Source: UBA8079 sp049601915 (GTDB taxonomy: Bacteria; Pseudomonadota; Alphaproteobacteria; UBA6615). Taken from it: a DNA stretch of 64,000 nucleotides. The position numbers and the translations under genes were made by a program. The stretch covers positions 558,001 to 622,000 of the forward strand of contig JBMYRB010000001.1 in assembly GCA_049601915.1 (NCBI GenBank), read 5' to 3'. The notes beneath the pieces are model-generated. The model did no database searches. It was given only the letters and a program-made list of their open reading frames with translations, and was not told where the DNA came from. Of the stretch, positions 1 through 8,227 are shown in pieces (within the stretch, counting starts at the first letter, position 1; each line of letters starts with the position of its first letter).

Positions 1-894
1 TCGACTTTCGCGATGGCGCTCGAGGCCCAGACCCGCGGCCATGGCCTGTTCCACTATCTGCCCCGGGATCTGTCCCTGCGCGACGGGCGTGTGATCGCCG
101 GGGCCCGCCCCCTAGAGGTGCGCCGCGAGGCCGGCAATCACTTCTCCCTGGGCGCTGTCGAGATCCTCGACCTCGCCGGGGTCGACGTGGTCCTGATGCG
201 CCAGGACCCGCCATTCGACATGGCCTACATCACGGCCACCCACATCCTAGAACACATCCACCCGCAGACGCTGGTCGTGAATGACCCGGTCTCGGTCCGC
301 AACGCGCCGGAGAAGCTGTTCGTCACGCATTTCGACGGCGTCATGCCGCCGACCCTGATCACCTCGTCACGCGAGCAGATCGAGGCCTTCCGTGCTGAGC
401 ACAGGGACATCATCGTCAAGCCGCTCTACGGCAATGGTGGCGCCGGGGTCTTCCACATCAAGCCCGACGACGAGAATCTGAACTCTTTGGTCGAAATGTT
501 CGGGGAACAGTATCGCGAACCAATGATCGTCCAGCGCTACCTGCCCGAGGTCCGCCTGGGCGACAAGCGGATCATCCTGGTCGACGGCGAACCGGTCGGT
601 GCCATCAACCGGGTGCCCGCCGAAGGCGAGGCGCGCTCGAACATGCATGTCGGCGGCCGGGCCGAGAAGATCGGGCTTACCCCGCGCGAGCAGGACATCT
701 GCGCTGCGATCGGCCCGTCCTTGCGTGAACAAGGCCTGATCTTCGTTGGCATCGACGTGATCGGCGACTACCTGACTGAGATCAACGTCACCTCCCCCAC
801 GGGCATCCAGGAGATCGACCGCTTTGACAGGGTCAACCTGTCGGCGCTGATCTGGGATGCCATCGAGGTCCGGCGCTCGGCGACAGCGGACTAG
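1..894 (+). CDS. gshB: Glutathione synthetase, 5'-truncated by the window edge
   Basis: This enzyme joins gamma-glutamylcysteine and glycine with ATP to make glutathione in the cytosol. The reading frame is open from base 1 (S-T-F-A before the first Met at 13), so the real start lies upstream. About 297 residues are visible against roughly 310-320 for the family, so only the extreme N-terminus is missing. The ATP-grasp region is clear: IIVKPLYGNGGAGVF, a glycine-rich loop, then EVRLGDKRIILVDGEPVGAINR, and near the end the metal-binding segment EINVTSPTGIQEIDRF. The N-terminal part (ALEAQTRGH, then the DVVLMRQDPPFDMAYI motif) is also typical of GshB. The gene downstream is a broken polysaccharide lyase, so no operon partner is seen here. 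Confidence 0.95.
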   Translation, partial: STFAMALEAQTRGHGLFHYLPRDLSLRDGRVIAGARPLEVRREAGNHFSLGAVEILDLAGVDVVLMRQDPPFDMAYITATHILEHIHPQTLVVNDPVSVRNAPEKLFVTHFDGVMPPTLITSSREQIEAFRAEHRDIIVKPLYGNGGAGVFHIKPDDENLNSLVEMFGEQYREPMIVQRYLPEVRLGDKRIILVDGEPVGAINRVPAEGEARSNMHVGGRAEKIGLTPREQDICAAIGPSLREQGLIFVGIDVIGDYLTEINVTSPTGIQEIDRFDRVNLSALIWDAIEVRRSATAD

Positions 895-905
895 GAGACC
901 AAAGG

Positions 906-1904
906 ATGGTCGTGAAGTTCGTTGAGGACAGCTTCGAGGCCGGCCACGTCAACGAAACGAAGTGGAAAGACAAGCAGATCAAGCCGCACTAGATCGCGTT
1001 CTCGGCCGGGGCGGCGCACGGACGGAAGGCCATCGTTATCACGACCGTGGCCGCAGATGGTGGCATCAGTTGCGGTGACAACCCCTGCCAACGCGCAGAG
1101 CCGAGCCTGCAGTGCAATCTCAGCCGACTATGACGAGGAAATCTGGTGCGGCTTCAGCTTCAAGGTCTCCGGCGATATCCAGCCTGTCGGGAGCAACCGC
1201 ACCGTCATCGGCCAGTGTAAGGGCACTGAGGATGACAGCCCGATCCTTGCCCAGCGTTTCGACAACGGCGTCTTCCACATCACCATTTAGGATAGGGACC
1301 GCCGAATCTGCGTTACCTCCGCCAAAAGCTAGCCGCACCGCCTGGCCGAGTTTCAGAATGCGGTCGCATCGCTGTCGGCGTACCCGGCATTGGGGCCCGC
1401 CGGCGTGCGCGCCGCCAGCGCGCTTGCCGACCTTCGACGCTTCGAACGCTTCCGGCCGGAGGGCGCAATCGAGCCCGGGCACGCCGAGCATATGAAAACG
1501 CTGCCAACAGCATCGAGACCCTGTTAGACGAGTTCAGCTTCGTTCAGGACCTGGGGTGCTATGCGCAACCCGCCGACCTGAGTTTGACCGTGCCGGCCGG
1601 GCCGAAAAAAATGCCCGACCTGAAGAGCGACTGGGTCGACATGATTTACCGGATGAAGGGCGGGCGGACGGACAACCCCTACGGGCCCGACCATCGGGGC
1701 GAGATCGACATCTGGGCCAATGGTGAGCTTATCGCCGAGGTCCGGGGAAACATGGGGCCAATCCTGACTAGGCCACCCGGCACACGGTCGATGTATTTCA
1801 AGTTCGGCATGTATCGAAACCCGCTGCCGAATGCGATCCTGTTCCGCTCCGACCGGTTCCGGCAGGGACGCTCCATGGCCGAGGTCGAGGCCGCCGGAGG
1901 GTAG
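906..1904 (+). pseudogene. Broken heparin-lyase-I-family polysaccharide lyase
   Basis: I see pieces of one secreted-lyase-like fold (Polysacc_lyase / heparin lyase I family) in three successive frames. From the ATG at 906 the frame reads DSFEAGHVNETKWKDK and stops at the TAG at 990-992. The same frame then continues with AFSAGAAHGRKAIVITT and CQRAEPSL to about 1130. A shift to the frame ending at 1290 gives EIWCGFSFKV, TVIGQCKG and RFDNGVFHI. After a messy stretch (1290-1515), frame 0 gives LLDEFSFVQD and then WVDMIYRMKG, EIDIWANGEL and YFKFGMYRN to 1904. The blocks keep the family's order and spacing: a DSFE start, a CQRAE block, a YGFSF-like strand and a final YFKFG(I/M)YR. At least one nonsense change and two frameshifts make a functional product unlikely. 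No signal peptide is seen. The family assignment comes from remembered motifs. Confidence 0.7.
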
Positions 1905-2229
1905 CCGGACACGCCGCGAACTAGCCCTGGTCTAAGCGTCCAGTGCAGCGTTGGATTATTCGAAGTTCGCCCGGGTTCGCTCGATGTCGAACGCACGCGC
2001 CCGATGATCTTCCAAGTCCAACTCGAGGCGCCCGGTACCAAAAAAAACGCCGCCATACACTTGAAGTGCGGCCGTCAGACGCGGCACCGGATATACTACT
2101 GAGTGAATGATGTCACGCCCCAGTGGGGCCGCATCCCCGGCAGACGAAGACTTCGCTCCCGCGGCCTCGATCTGGGCCGGTCGAGATCGAAAGCCATCGT
2201 GTCTTCCGGTCTCCAATCCTTTTGGGCAC
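1905..2229. other. Intergenic stretch, nothing recognised
   Basis: About 325 bases lie between the end of the lyase pseudogene and the stop of the convergent VOC gene. Open frames here are shadows running antisense into the VOC gene. I see no tRNA, repeat or convincing terminator. Confidence 0.4.
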
Positions 2230-2835
2230 CTAGTTCGCGGGGAACTCCGACAGGTCCGGCGGGATACCGTCCGGGCGCTGCAGCAGAGCCTTCTCGTCCT
2301 CGCCCGCCTTCAGGCGCGCGGACAGCTCTTCGGGATCGAACTTGATGCCGATCGGGTTCTCGGTGAACTCGCCATTGTCGAAATACTCGGCGAATTGTTC
2401 GACGGGAATGTTGTCGACCTGCAACTCGACCTGGTTCTTGTCCGGGTCGAAATAGTACATCGACGTGGTCGGGCCGTGGTTGATGCAGAACTCGGGCTTG
2501 ATTTTGTGCTCGTCGCGCAGGCGCTCATAGGTGTGCACGAGGTCGCCGAGATTCTCGTAGGTGAACGCCATGTGGTGCATGCCGGCATGGCCGTCCACAT
2601 GCTCCTTCAGGCCCGGGAATCCGAGCACCGCGACGCGGTGATGTTCGGTGTCGTAGGTCACGAACCCGCCGAAATCGGACTCGTACATAGCTTCGCCCTC
2701 GAGCACGACCTTGTACCAGTCGAGCACCATGTGGGCGCGCTCCGGCGGCGTGCGCAGGACCACATGGGCCAGCTTGGCCGGCGCGACCTTGCCGCGTTCC
2801 TTAGCCGTTTTCGGCATTTTTGCGATGGCATTCAT
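2230..2835 (-). CDS. VOC-family extradiol dioxygenase-like protein
   Basis: This 201-residue protein has a vicinal-oxygen-chelate fold of the ring-cleaving extradiol dioxygenase type. The expected metal ligands are visible: His24 (KLAHVVL), His87/88 (GMHHMAF) and Glu138 (NQVELQVD), which is the His-His-Glu facial triad of these Fe(II) or Mn(II) enzymes. The segment SMYYFDPDKNQVEL is the usual C-terminal signature of catechol 2,3-dioxygenase-like proteins. The protein is shorter than two-domain catechol dioxygenases, so its substrate may be a small or linear diol or a peptide-like compound. The C-terminal 60 residues are charged and probably trim the active site. Upstream genes are repeats and IS debris, so the context says little. 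A role in aromatic breakdown alongside the FAH- and CMD-type genes at 7.8-9.2 kb is possible but not shown. Confidence 0.8.
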   Translation of the reverse strand: MNAIAKMPKTAKERGKVAPAKLAHVVLRTPPERAHMVLDWYKVVLEGEAMYESDFGGFVTYDTEHHRVAVLGFPGLKEHVDGHAGMHHMAFTYENLGDLVHTYERLRDEHKIKPEFCINHGPTTSMYYFDPDKNQVELQVDNIPVEQFAEYFDNGEFTENPIGIKFDPEELSARLKAGEDEKALLQRPDGIPPDLSEFPAN

Positions 2836-3170
2836 CGTTGTCTCCCGATTGTCAGGGTTTTGCTATGTACGAAGTTGAACGCACATTTTGGTGCTTGTGG
2901 ACAAAAGAATCAAACGTGATCGAAATGCAGTGTTTCCCGGGAGTAACAGAACATGGCCGAACGCAAGAAATCGCCGCCGCGCGACACAAAAATGCCTATT
3001 TTGGTGCCGCAAAAGCCTGAAGAGGTTTTTTGAACGCATAAAAAACACCCTAACCAATTGGTAAGGCGTAATAATTACAGTTGCAAATTGGTTGCGGGGG
3101 CACGAAGCCACCTTTACCGAACTTCAGCAAAACGGTGACCAAGGGCCCAGAAATCGACGTTCTTTGCACC
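2836..3170. other. Intergenic stretch carrying repeat copies
   Basis: No full gene is visible. A short frame from ATG 2953 to a TGA at 3033 ends with VPQKPEEVF. The same C-terminal words (QKPDEVFERIKNTP) recur at 11.02 kb, where one fewer T keeps the frame open for another eight residues. This suggests a decayed copy of a small gene rather than a working one. Repeat copies A and C1 lie in its right half. Confidence 0.4.
3008..3102 (+). repeat. Direct repeat A, left copy (pair with 11013-11108)
   Basis: By eye this 95-base segment aligns with 11013-11108 in the same orientation at roughly 80 percent identity. The shared core is cgcaaaagcctga, then tttgaacgcataaaaaa, then cctaacca, and finally ggttgcg(g/a)gggca. 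The last part reads, on the opposite strand, like the 3' end of a tRNA including CCA (TGCCCCCGCAACCA). The pair encloses about 8 kb with the photolyase, amidase and TetR-linked genes. Confidence 0.65.
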
Positions 3171-3219
3171 TTAATTTTGTCCGGATTTAAAACCCCGATC
3201 GTGCGCGTCTGCATCGAGC
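3128..3219 (+). repeat. Direct repeat C, left copy (pair with 5427-5519)
   Basis: This segment aligns with 5427-5519 in the same orientation, sharing gacgttctttgcacct, attttgtccgg, tttaaaa and the exact 20-mer gtgcgcgtctgcatcgagc preceded by t. The two copies flank the photolyase gene and the IS6-type fragments. They look like the ends or scars of a mobile element, but I cannot name it. Confidence 0.6.
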
Positions 3220-3231
3220 GGGCCCCCACTA

Positions 3232-3419
3232 GTCTCCGTCGCAAACATCGAGCCGAACCGGCTCCACCAGAAACGCCACGTTTCGTGGCAGATGTCTAGG
3301 CCTCGTCCGTGAAGCAGGTCCTCGACCTGGCGCAGCGAAAGTGGATATCGGACATACATCATCACCGTCAGGCGGATCACTTCAGGCGAACTGATGAAAT
3401 AGCGAAACGGATTTCTCAA
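3232..3419 (-). mobile_element. IS6-family transposase, N-terminal fragment
   Basis: On the minus strand a frame starting at 3419 reads NPFRYFISSPEVIRL, MMYVRYPLSLRQVEDLL, GRGLDICHETWRFWW and SRFGSMFATE. This is the N-terminal zinc/HTH-like part of IS6-family DDE transposases. After MFATE the match ends and the frame runs into repeat C1, so the catalytic DDE core is absent. The fragment cannot transpose on its own. Confidence 0.7.
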
Positions 3420-3497
3420 CCAAGAGCGCTTCGGGCCGACAGCGCTCCGATCAAGCCGATTTGCTCTGACAATGCCTCAGCCTGCATTAACCCCGAT

Positions 3498-3575
3498 CTA
3501 TCGCCTCCGGAACTCTGTCGTAAACATTGGTCCGAACCGGTTCTGCCAAACGGCAACACATGTCAGCGCTCATGG
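3498..3575 (-). mobile_element. Second, more decayed IS6-type transposase scrap
   Basis: Reading the minus strand here gives VWQNRFGPMFTTEFRRR, which matches the same zone of IS6 transposases as RFGSMFATE in the fragment just to the left. The DNA words tgtcgtaaacattgg and ccgaaccggttctgcca mirror those near 3240-3280. It is a remnant of a separate copy and has no start or core. Confidence 0.5.
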
Positions 3576-3723
3576 CTGGCGATACTCGGAAGCGACAGAG
3601 CCGCGTCGCCATCATCTTGTTTGCGATGATAGTGAAAGCCTGTACCTAGGTATTGAACGGACGCTAAGAGCAAGCGTTGAGGCCGCGTGGCGCAGCGGTT
3701 CGGAAATTGTAGCCGATATCCTC

Positions 3724-3736
3724 TCCCGTCACGGGA
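3724..3736. promoter_or_regulatory. 13-base perfect palindrome upstream of the photolyase
   Basis: The sequence TCCCGTCACGGGA is a perfect inverted repeat around a central C. It ends 54 bases before the ATG of the photolyase gene, a suitable place for an operator. No T-run follows it, so it is not a typical terminator. The binding protein is unknown. Confidence 0.3.
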
Positions 3737-3790
3737 CATAAGACTTTTTAGACGATTGAGACAGAGATTTTCGAAACGGATAAATACAAA

Positions 3791-5326
3791 ATGAGCTTGC
3801 AGATGCCAGGGAAGATCATTCTCGTTTTGGGAGACCAACTGTCTCCCGATATCTCATCCCTACAAACAGCCAACAAGAATAAAGATGTAATCCTGATCGC
3901 AGAAGTGGCAGATGAAGCCAACTATGTTCCTCACCACAAAAAGAAGATCGCATTTTTATTCTCGGCAATGCGCCATTTTGCTAGTGAACTTTCCGCTGCA
4001 GGATGGACTGTCCGATATATCAAGCTGAATGACCCGGACAATACGGGAAGCCTAGATGGCGAGCTTCAACGCGCGCTGCATGAGTTTGGCAAACGATCTG
4101 CGATCATGACAGAAGCGGCCGAATACAGGTTGGCGGAAGCCATGTCGTCCTGGGCACACAAAAATAGCATTCAACTTGAGATTCTGGAGGATCAACGTTT
4201 CATATGCACGCACGCGGAGTTTCGCAGCTGGGCAGAGGGCCGCAAGAAACCGCGGATGGAATACTTCTATCGAGACATGCGTCGCAAAACCAGACTTCTC
4301 ATGGATGGTGACAAGCCGGAGGGTGGCAAATGGAACTTTGATACTGAGAACCGAAAACCAGCCAAAAACTCTCCCCTGATGCAGCATCCGGTTCGTACGG
4401 AGGCTGATGCGATCACGAATGAGGTACTAGACCTAGTTGAGAGACGCTTTCCGGAAAATTTCGGTACTCTTCGTCCCTTCTGGTTCGCAGTGACACGAGA
4501 CGGCGCGCTCGAAGCGCTTGATGCATTCATTGAACATACCCTTCCCTTCTTTGGCGATTTTCAAGATGCCATGCTGCAAAATGAGCACTTCCTATTCCAC
4601 TCCGTCCTTGCCCAGTACATCAATGCAGGCTTGCTCCAACCTTTAGAGGTCTGTCGAAAGGCTGAAGCGGCTTGGTATTCAGGTCATGCACCACTGAATG
4701 CCGTAGAAGGCTTCATTCGCCAGATCATTGGCTGGCGTGAATATGTACGCGGCATCTACTGGCTAAAAATGCCGGGCTATACGGAAGAAAACTTCTTTAA
4801 CGCCACACGGGGGCTTCCCGCTTTCTATTGGACGGGCGAAACGGAGATGGCATGCATGGCCGCTGCCATCAGACAAACTCGAGATGAAGCCTATGCGCAC
4901 CATATCCAGCGCCTCATGGTGACTGGAAATTTTGCGATGCTGGCCGGCGTTGACCCACAGCGGGTGCACGAATGGTATCTCGCGGTTTATGCGGATGCCT
5001 ATGAATGGGTGGAAGCCCCCAACGTAATCGGGATGAGCCAGTTTGCCGATGGCGGCTTTCTCGGGTCAAAGCCCTATGCGGCAAGCGGGAACTATATCAA
5101 CAAAATGTCTGATTATTGCGGGTCTTGCCGGTATGACGTGAAACAGAAAACCGGCCCCGATGCCTGCCCATTTAATCCACTTTACTGGGATTTTCTCATC
5201 CGCAATGAAGGGCAGCTTCGGAGCAATCCGCGACTGGGGCAAACCTATCGGACCTGGTACAAAATGAGTGATATGAAGCGGCAAGCCTATCTGAAAAGTG
5301 CGGAGGCTATTCTTGAGGCGCTTTAA
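3791..5326 (+). CDS. phrB: [4Fe-4S] bacterial (6-4) photolyase / cryptochrome (PhrB type)
   Basis: This 511-residue flavoprotein should repair (6-4) pyrimidine dimers with light energy. The N-terminal alpha/beta domain starts IILVLGDQLSP, the typical opening of the photolyase-related (FeS-BCP) group. The C-terminal helical FAD domain carries VEGFIRQIIGWREYVRGIYW and HHIQRLMVTGNFAMLAG. Four cysteines, Cys355 (MACMAAA), Cys443 and Cys446 (YCGSCRYD) and Cys459 (DACPFNPLYW), have the same spacing as the four cluster ligands known for Agrobacterium PhrB (350, 438, 441, 454), shifted by five. An alternative start is the Met at codon 5. The gene is more AT-rich than its neighbours and is bracketed by direct repeats C1 and C2 and IS6 scraps, which suggests transfer. 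Confidence 0.92.
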   Translation: MSLQMPGKIILVLGDQLSPDISSLQTANKNKDVILIAEVADEANYVPHHKKKIAFLFSAMRHFASELSAAGWTVRYIKLNDPDNTGSLDGELQRALHEFGKRSAIMTEAAEYRLAEAMSSWAHKNSIQLEILEDQRFICTHAEFRSWAEGRKKPRMEYFYRDMRRKTRLLMDGDKPEGGKWNFDTENRKPAKNSPLMQHPVRTEADAITNEVLDLVERRFPENFGTLRPFWFAVTRDGALEALDAFIEHTLPFFGDFQDAMLQNEHFLFHSVLAQYINAGLLQPLEVCRKAEAAWYSGHAPLNAVEGFIRQIIGWREYVRGIYWLKMPGYTEENFFNATRGLPAFYWTGETEMACMAAAIRQTRDEAYAHHIQRLMVTGNFAMLAGVDPQRVHEWYLAVYADAYEWVEAPNVIGMSQFADGGFLGSKPYAASGNYINKMSDYCGSCRYDVKQKTGPDACPFNPLYWDFLIRNEGQLRSNPRLGQTYRTWYKMSDMKRQAYLKSAEAILEAL

Positions 5327-5630
5327 AACAACCTATAACACATTGTATTCGTGTTGTAATTCTTGGTTTCGGAGGCGGAATTAGTTCAAGCTCCTACAAT
5401 AACAAGGCACGTATGAATATTGAGTCCAAACAGTGACCCGGGATCCAGAAACCGACGTTCTTTGCACCTTTGATTTTGTCCGGCTTTAAAAATCCCCATC
5501 GTGCGCGTCTGCATCGAGCCAGAAAGGTATCCTGACAGAGTTACTGAGGACTGCCGACATACGGTCGAACCTGATTGAACGCCCAATACTCAGAAACCGC
5601 GCAAGTCTGCTGCGGGGGATTATCCGGACG
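5327..5630. other. Intergenic stretch after the photolyase
   Basis: No gene is supported here. It contains repeat copy C2 (5427-5519). I see no strong hairpin after the photolyase stop. Confidence 0.4.
5427..5519 (+). repeat. Direct repeat C, right copy
   Basis: This is the partner of 3128-3219, same orientation, about 85 percent identical by eye, ending in gtgcgcgtctgcatcgagc. On the minus strand both copies begin a frame with SMQTRT(I/M)G, but the frames diverge, so this does not look like a conserved protein. Confidence 0.6.
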
Positions 5631-5813
5631 ATGCGCAGAAACCCAGATATTTACAAGACCGAAGCCATATTCCGGGCATTCATGAGGGCCCTGAATCTTC
5701 GGGGAAGCGGTGTGCTTTTTGAGTCCATGTCAGATCAAGAAGTCAATCATGTACTTCTGAAATGCCGCGATGACGCGCTTGAACGAACAAAAAAATCCTC
5801 GAAGCCTGCCTAA
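5631..5813 (+). CDS. Small unrecognised open frame, possibly a remnant
   Basis: A 60-residue frame reads MRRNPDIYKTEAIFRAFMRA and ends in a lysine-rich tail. The frame is also open upstream for about 20 codons without a good start (IERPILRNRASLLRGI). I do not recognise the family and see no clear ribosome binding site. It sits among IS debris and may be the tail of a lost gene. Confidence 0.25.
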   Translation: MRRNPDIYKTEAIFRAFMRALNLRGSGVLFESMSDQEVNHVLLKCRDDALERTKKSSKPA

Positions 5814-5844
5814 ACGAAAGTTTCCTGGAAAATTCCCCGATTAT

Positions 5845-6105
5845 TTACCAGTCGGGAAGATGAGACCGTACTGCACTTTCGCAGAATTCTCTGAAACCAA
5901 GCACGTTGTCATGGCCCACATACTCGGTCTCTTTCGACTCTTTGAGGCTCTCGGGAACGACGAGGTTAATCCCGAATGACGCCATGTCCTCGATGACATT
6001 GCCTGCAATATTTTCGTCCACAGTTGTCAGGTAGAGGGTTCGGTGACGAATTCCGCAAAATTCAATTTGTGGGCCGACGACACGAATGGCGGCTTTTACG
6101 AGCAA
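5845..6105 (-). pseudogene. C-terminal scrap resembling a type II restriction endonuclease
   Basis: The 86-residue minus-strand frame reads RTLYLTTVDENIAGNVIEDM, GINLVVPESLKESKE and then VLGFREFCE. This order (a strand, then I-x-LVVP-x-SLK, then a short helix 'FREF') resembles the last part of EcoRII-type and related restriction enzymes, where a failed catalytic core is followed by a 'VVP' strand. Nothing resembling the catalytic PD-D/ExK core is present. It lies 49 bases downstream of the amidase on the same strand. The family assignment is tentative. Confidence 0.35.
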
Positions 6106-6154
6106 GCTCTACCCTTCCCCGCTCAGTTCCTCCAGCGCCTCGGATGACCTCATC

Positions 6155-7453
6155 TCACACCAGAGAAGTCGTACCAATTTTTTCCTGCACCCATTTTGCC
6201 GCGCTCAGCAGCCGGTCATCATCACGATACCGACCGACCAGCTGGATACCAATCGGCAATCCATTCGGGCCCGTGTGGGTCGGCAGTGAGAGCGTCGGCA
6301 GCCGGATCGCGGTCCACAAGCCCGCGAAGCGGGGATTACCGCCATTCTCCAGGCCCTCGGGCGCCTCACCATCCACGCAGGGTGCAAGCAGAATGTCCAG
6401 GCTATCGAACACGTTATCACTCTGCTGGCGGCATACCTCGCTCAGGCGCATCGCCGCGACATAATCCTCATAAGGCGCATCGAGACCCGTTTGCATGACC
6501 AGCTTGAACCTATCGCTGAGGAGGTCGTTGTGATCGCGCCACTCGTTGGCCATATGGCGGCTTCGCTCGTAGCAATTGATAAGAATACGGGCCTCTTCAA
6601 GGTCCGAGAAAGCAGCCGGCAGGACCACGTCACTCATCACGGCACCAGCTCGTGCGAGGCGAGCGGCGGCATCTTCCAAGGCGGCCCGGGTCTCCGCTTG
6701 CGCGGCTTCCCACAAAGGCGTGCGACAAACACCGATCCTAGGGCTCGACGTCAGAGCAGCGAGAGGTTCGAACGGCCGATTAAGCAATACTGCCGACAAA
6801 ATCTGGATGTCCTCGACGTCACGCACATGCAGACCCAGCGTATCAAGACTTTGTGCCGCAGGCTTGATGCCGGCGATGTTATAGGTCCCGAAGGTAGGCT
6901 TGTAGCCGACGACGCCACAATAGGCTGACGGCCGCAAGATTGAACTGCCTGTCTGAGTGCCAAAGGCCGCGGGCACCATGTAATCGGCCACCGCCGCCGC
7001 CGAGCCGCTCGACGACCCGCCTGGGCTATGCGCGATTGCGTGAGGGTTGGTCGTTGGGCCGGGATGACTGCCGGCAAACTCGGTCGTGACGGTCTTACCC
7101 AAAATGGTCGCACCGGCACCACGCACCAGAGCTACGCAGGCAGCATCGGCAACCGGTCGATGGCCGGCATAGATCGGCGAGCCCATTTCGGTCGGCATGT
7201 CGTGTGTGTCGATGATGTCTTTGACCCCGAGTGGTACTCCGTGGAGCAAACCATACGGTGTGTCACGGTCACGCGCGTGGGCCTGCTGAAGCGCTAGTCC
7301 AAGATCGACAAACGCCCAGGCATGGAGGTCACTCTCGCGCGCCTCGATGCGCGCAAGGCATGCCTCAGTGACCGCAACGGCAGTGGTCTCGCCAGCGGCA
7401 ATCCGCCGGACAGTCTCCGTCACGGAGAGGGAATTTAAGCCTGCATCTGACAT
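6155..7453 (-). CDS. Amidase-signature-family hydrolase
   Basis: This cytosolic Ser-cisSer-Lys hydrolase would cleave an amide or carbamoyl bond of an unknown substrate. With the start at 7453 (MSDAGLNSLS) it has 432 residues. The catalytic set is visible: Lys78 (GVPLGVKDIIDT), cis-Ser147 (PGGSSSGSAAAVA) and nucleophile Ser171 (FGTQTGSSILRP). The usual GGS before the nucleophile is GSS here, a mild change. The open frame extends to 7564, but the extra 37 residues (MTAERELNAT and so on) do not look like this family, and the internal Met precedes a typical LTA/SVTE-type helix. The family includes GatA, but gatB and gatC are absent and the sequence fits allophanate-hydrolase or aryl-amidase relatives better. 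It is not part of an obvious operon. Confidence 0.88.
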   Translation of the reverse strand: MSDAGLNSLSVTETVRRIAAGETTAVAVTEACLARIEARESDLHAWAFVDLGLALQQAHARDRDTPYGLLHGVPLGVKDIIDTHDMPTEMGSPIYAGHRPVADAACVALVRGAGATILGKTVTTEFAGSHPGPTTNPHAIAHSPGGSSSGSAAAVADYMVPAAFGTQTGSSILRPSAYCGVVGYKPTFGTYNIAGIKPAAQSLDTLGLHVRDVEDIQILSAVLLNRPFEPLAALTSSPRIGVCRTPLWEAAQAETRAALEDAAARLARAGAVMSDVVLPAAFSDLEEARILINCYERSRHMANEWRDHNDLLSDRFKLVMQTGLDAPYEDYVAAMRLSEVCRQQSDNVFDSLDILLAPCVDGEAPEGLENGGNPRFAGLWTAIRLPTLSLPTHTGPNGLPIGIQLVGRYRDDDRLLSAAKWVQEKIGTTSLV

Positions 7454-7644
7454 GGAGATTCCGTTCACCGACACTCTGACAGCGACACTACGCGCTACCG
7501 CGAAAAAATGGTGACAGAATTTCGATCGATGAGCAGTTGCGTTGAGCTCCCTCTCGGCTGTCATGTTGGAAGATATGGAACGGGATACCGAGAGAGATTT
7601 TTCCGCCCCTCCCTATTCTGAACCCCTAATGTGACACTTTCCGT

Positions 7645-7812
7645 ATGAGAAACCTGACCGCCACGCTCGCATTTGGGGAAACGATGGATGACTTGGTGAA
7701 ACGGGACGGTCTTCACTGCAAGAAGTTTAGTGATGTTCCCTTCACTGGAAAGGTCACAGGGGAAGAATAGGGGTCATTTAGGAACGGCAAGAAAGACGGC
7801 CTTTTTCGATTT
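7645..7812 (+). pseudogene. Remnant of a YwqK-family / MORN-repeat antitoxin-like gene
   Basis: From the ATG at 7645 the frame reads MDDLVKRDGLHCKKFSDVPF and TGKVTGEE, stops at TAG 7768-7770, and reads on as GSFRNGKKDGLF. Intact members of this group run DLVERDGLYYKKFTDVPFTG then G-x-G-x-(I/F)KNGK-x-DG in one frame. The TAG stands where a CAG (Gln) is usual, so a single base change explains the stop. Only the first repeat remains. The fragment is in the gap between the amidase and the CMD gene. Confidence 0.5.
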
Positions 7813-7844
7813 TCTTCCGGTCCACCAAATTCTCTTCTGCCGAC

Positions 7845-8225
7845 TCAATCCGGCTCCGATTTCTTCAGGACCTTATGACCGCTGATGGCCGCCGGAAAGC
7901 CGCAGTAGATCCCGACGTGAATCATCACCTCATGCAGCTCCGACATCTTGCAGCCGTTGTTTAGGGCCGCACCGATGTGCGTTTCGAGCTCATCGTTTCG
8001 GCCTAACCCCGTCAGCAAGGCGACCGTCATCAGGGATCGCTCTCTGCGGGATAGGCGCCGGTCGCTCCAGACCGATCCGTAGGCGTATTCGAGTAAAAGG
8101 TCCGTCAGCCGTGCTTCGTTGGGATCGTCACTGTCCAGGCGCCGGCGGGCGCGATCGTCGCCGAACATATCGGTGTAGATCGCAAGACCGTCCGCCCACT
8201 GTTTGTTCTTTCCGTCTCCGGTCAT
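7845..8225 (-). CDS. Carboxymuconolactone decarboxylase family protein
   Basis: This 126-residue all-helical protein has a CMD/AhpD-like fold, similar in length to gamma-carboxymuconolactone decarboxylase (PcaC). Typical words are SVWSDRRLSRRERSLMTVAL, ELETHIGAALNNGCKMSELH and EVMIHVGIYCGFPAA. There is no CxxC pair, so an AhpD-type peroxidase role is unlikely and a decarboxylase- or isomerase-like role is more likely. It follows the FAH-family gene by two bases on the same strand, so the two are probably cotranslated, together with the MBL gene. The substrate is unknown. Confidence 0.85.
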   Translation of the reverse strand: MTGDGKNKQWADGLAIYTDMFGDDRARRRLDSDDPNEARLTDLLLEYAYGSVWSDRRLSRRERSLMTVALLTGLGRNDELETHIGAALNNGCKMSELHEVMIHVGIYCGFPAAISGHKVLKKSEPD

Positions 8226-8227
8226 AT

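Noticed and set aside
2107..2919. A 270-codon plus-strand frame
   Set aside because: It is antisense to the VOC gene, whose metal ligands are all present on the other strand.
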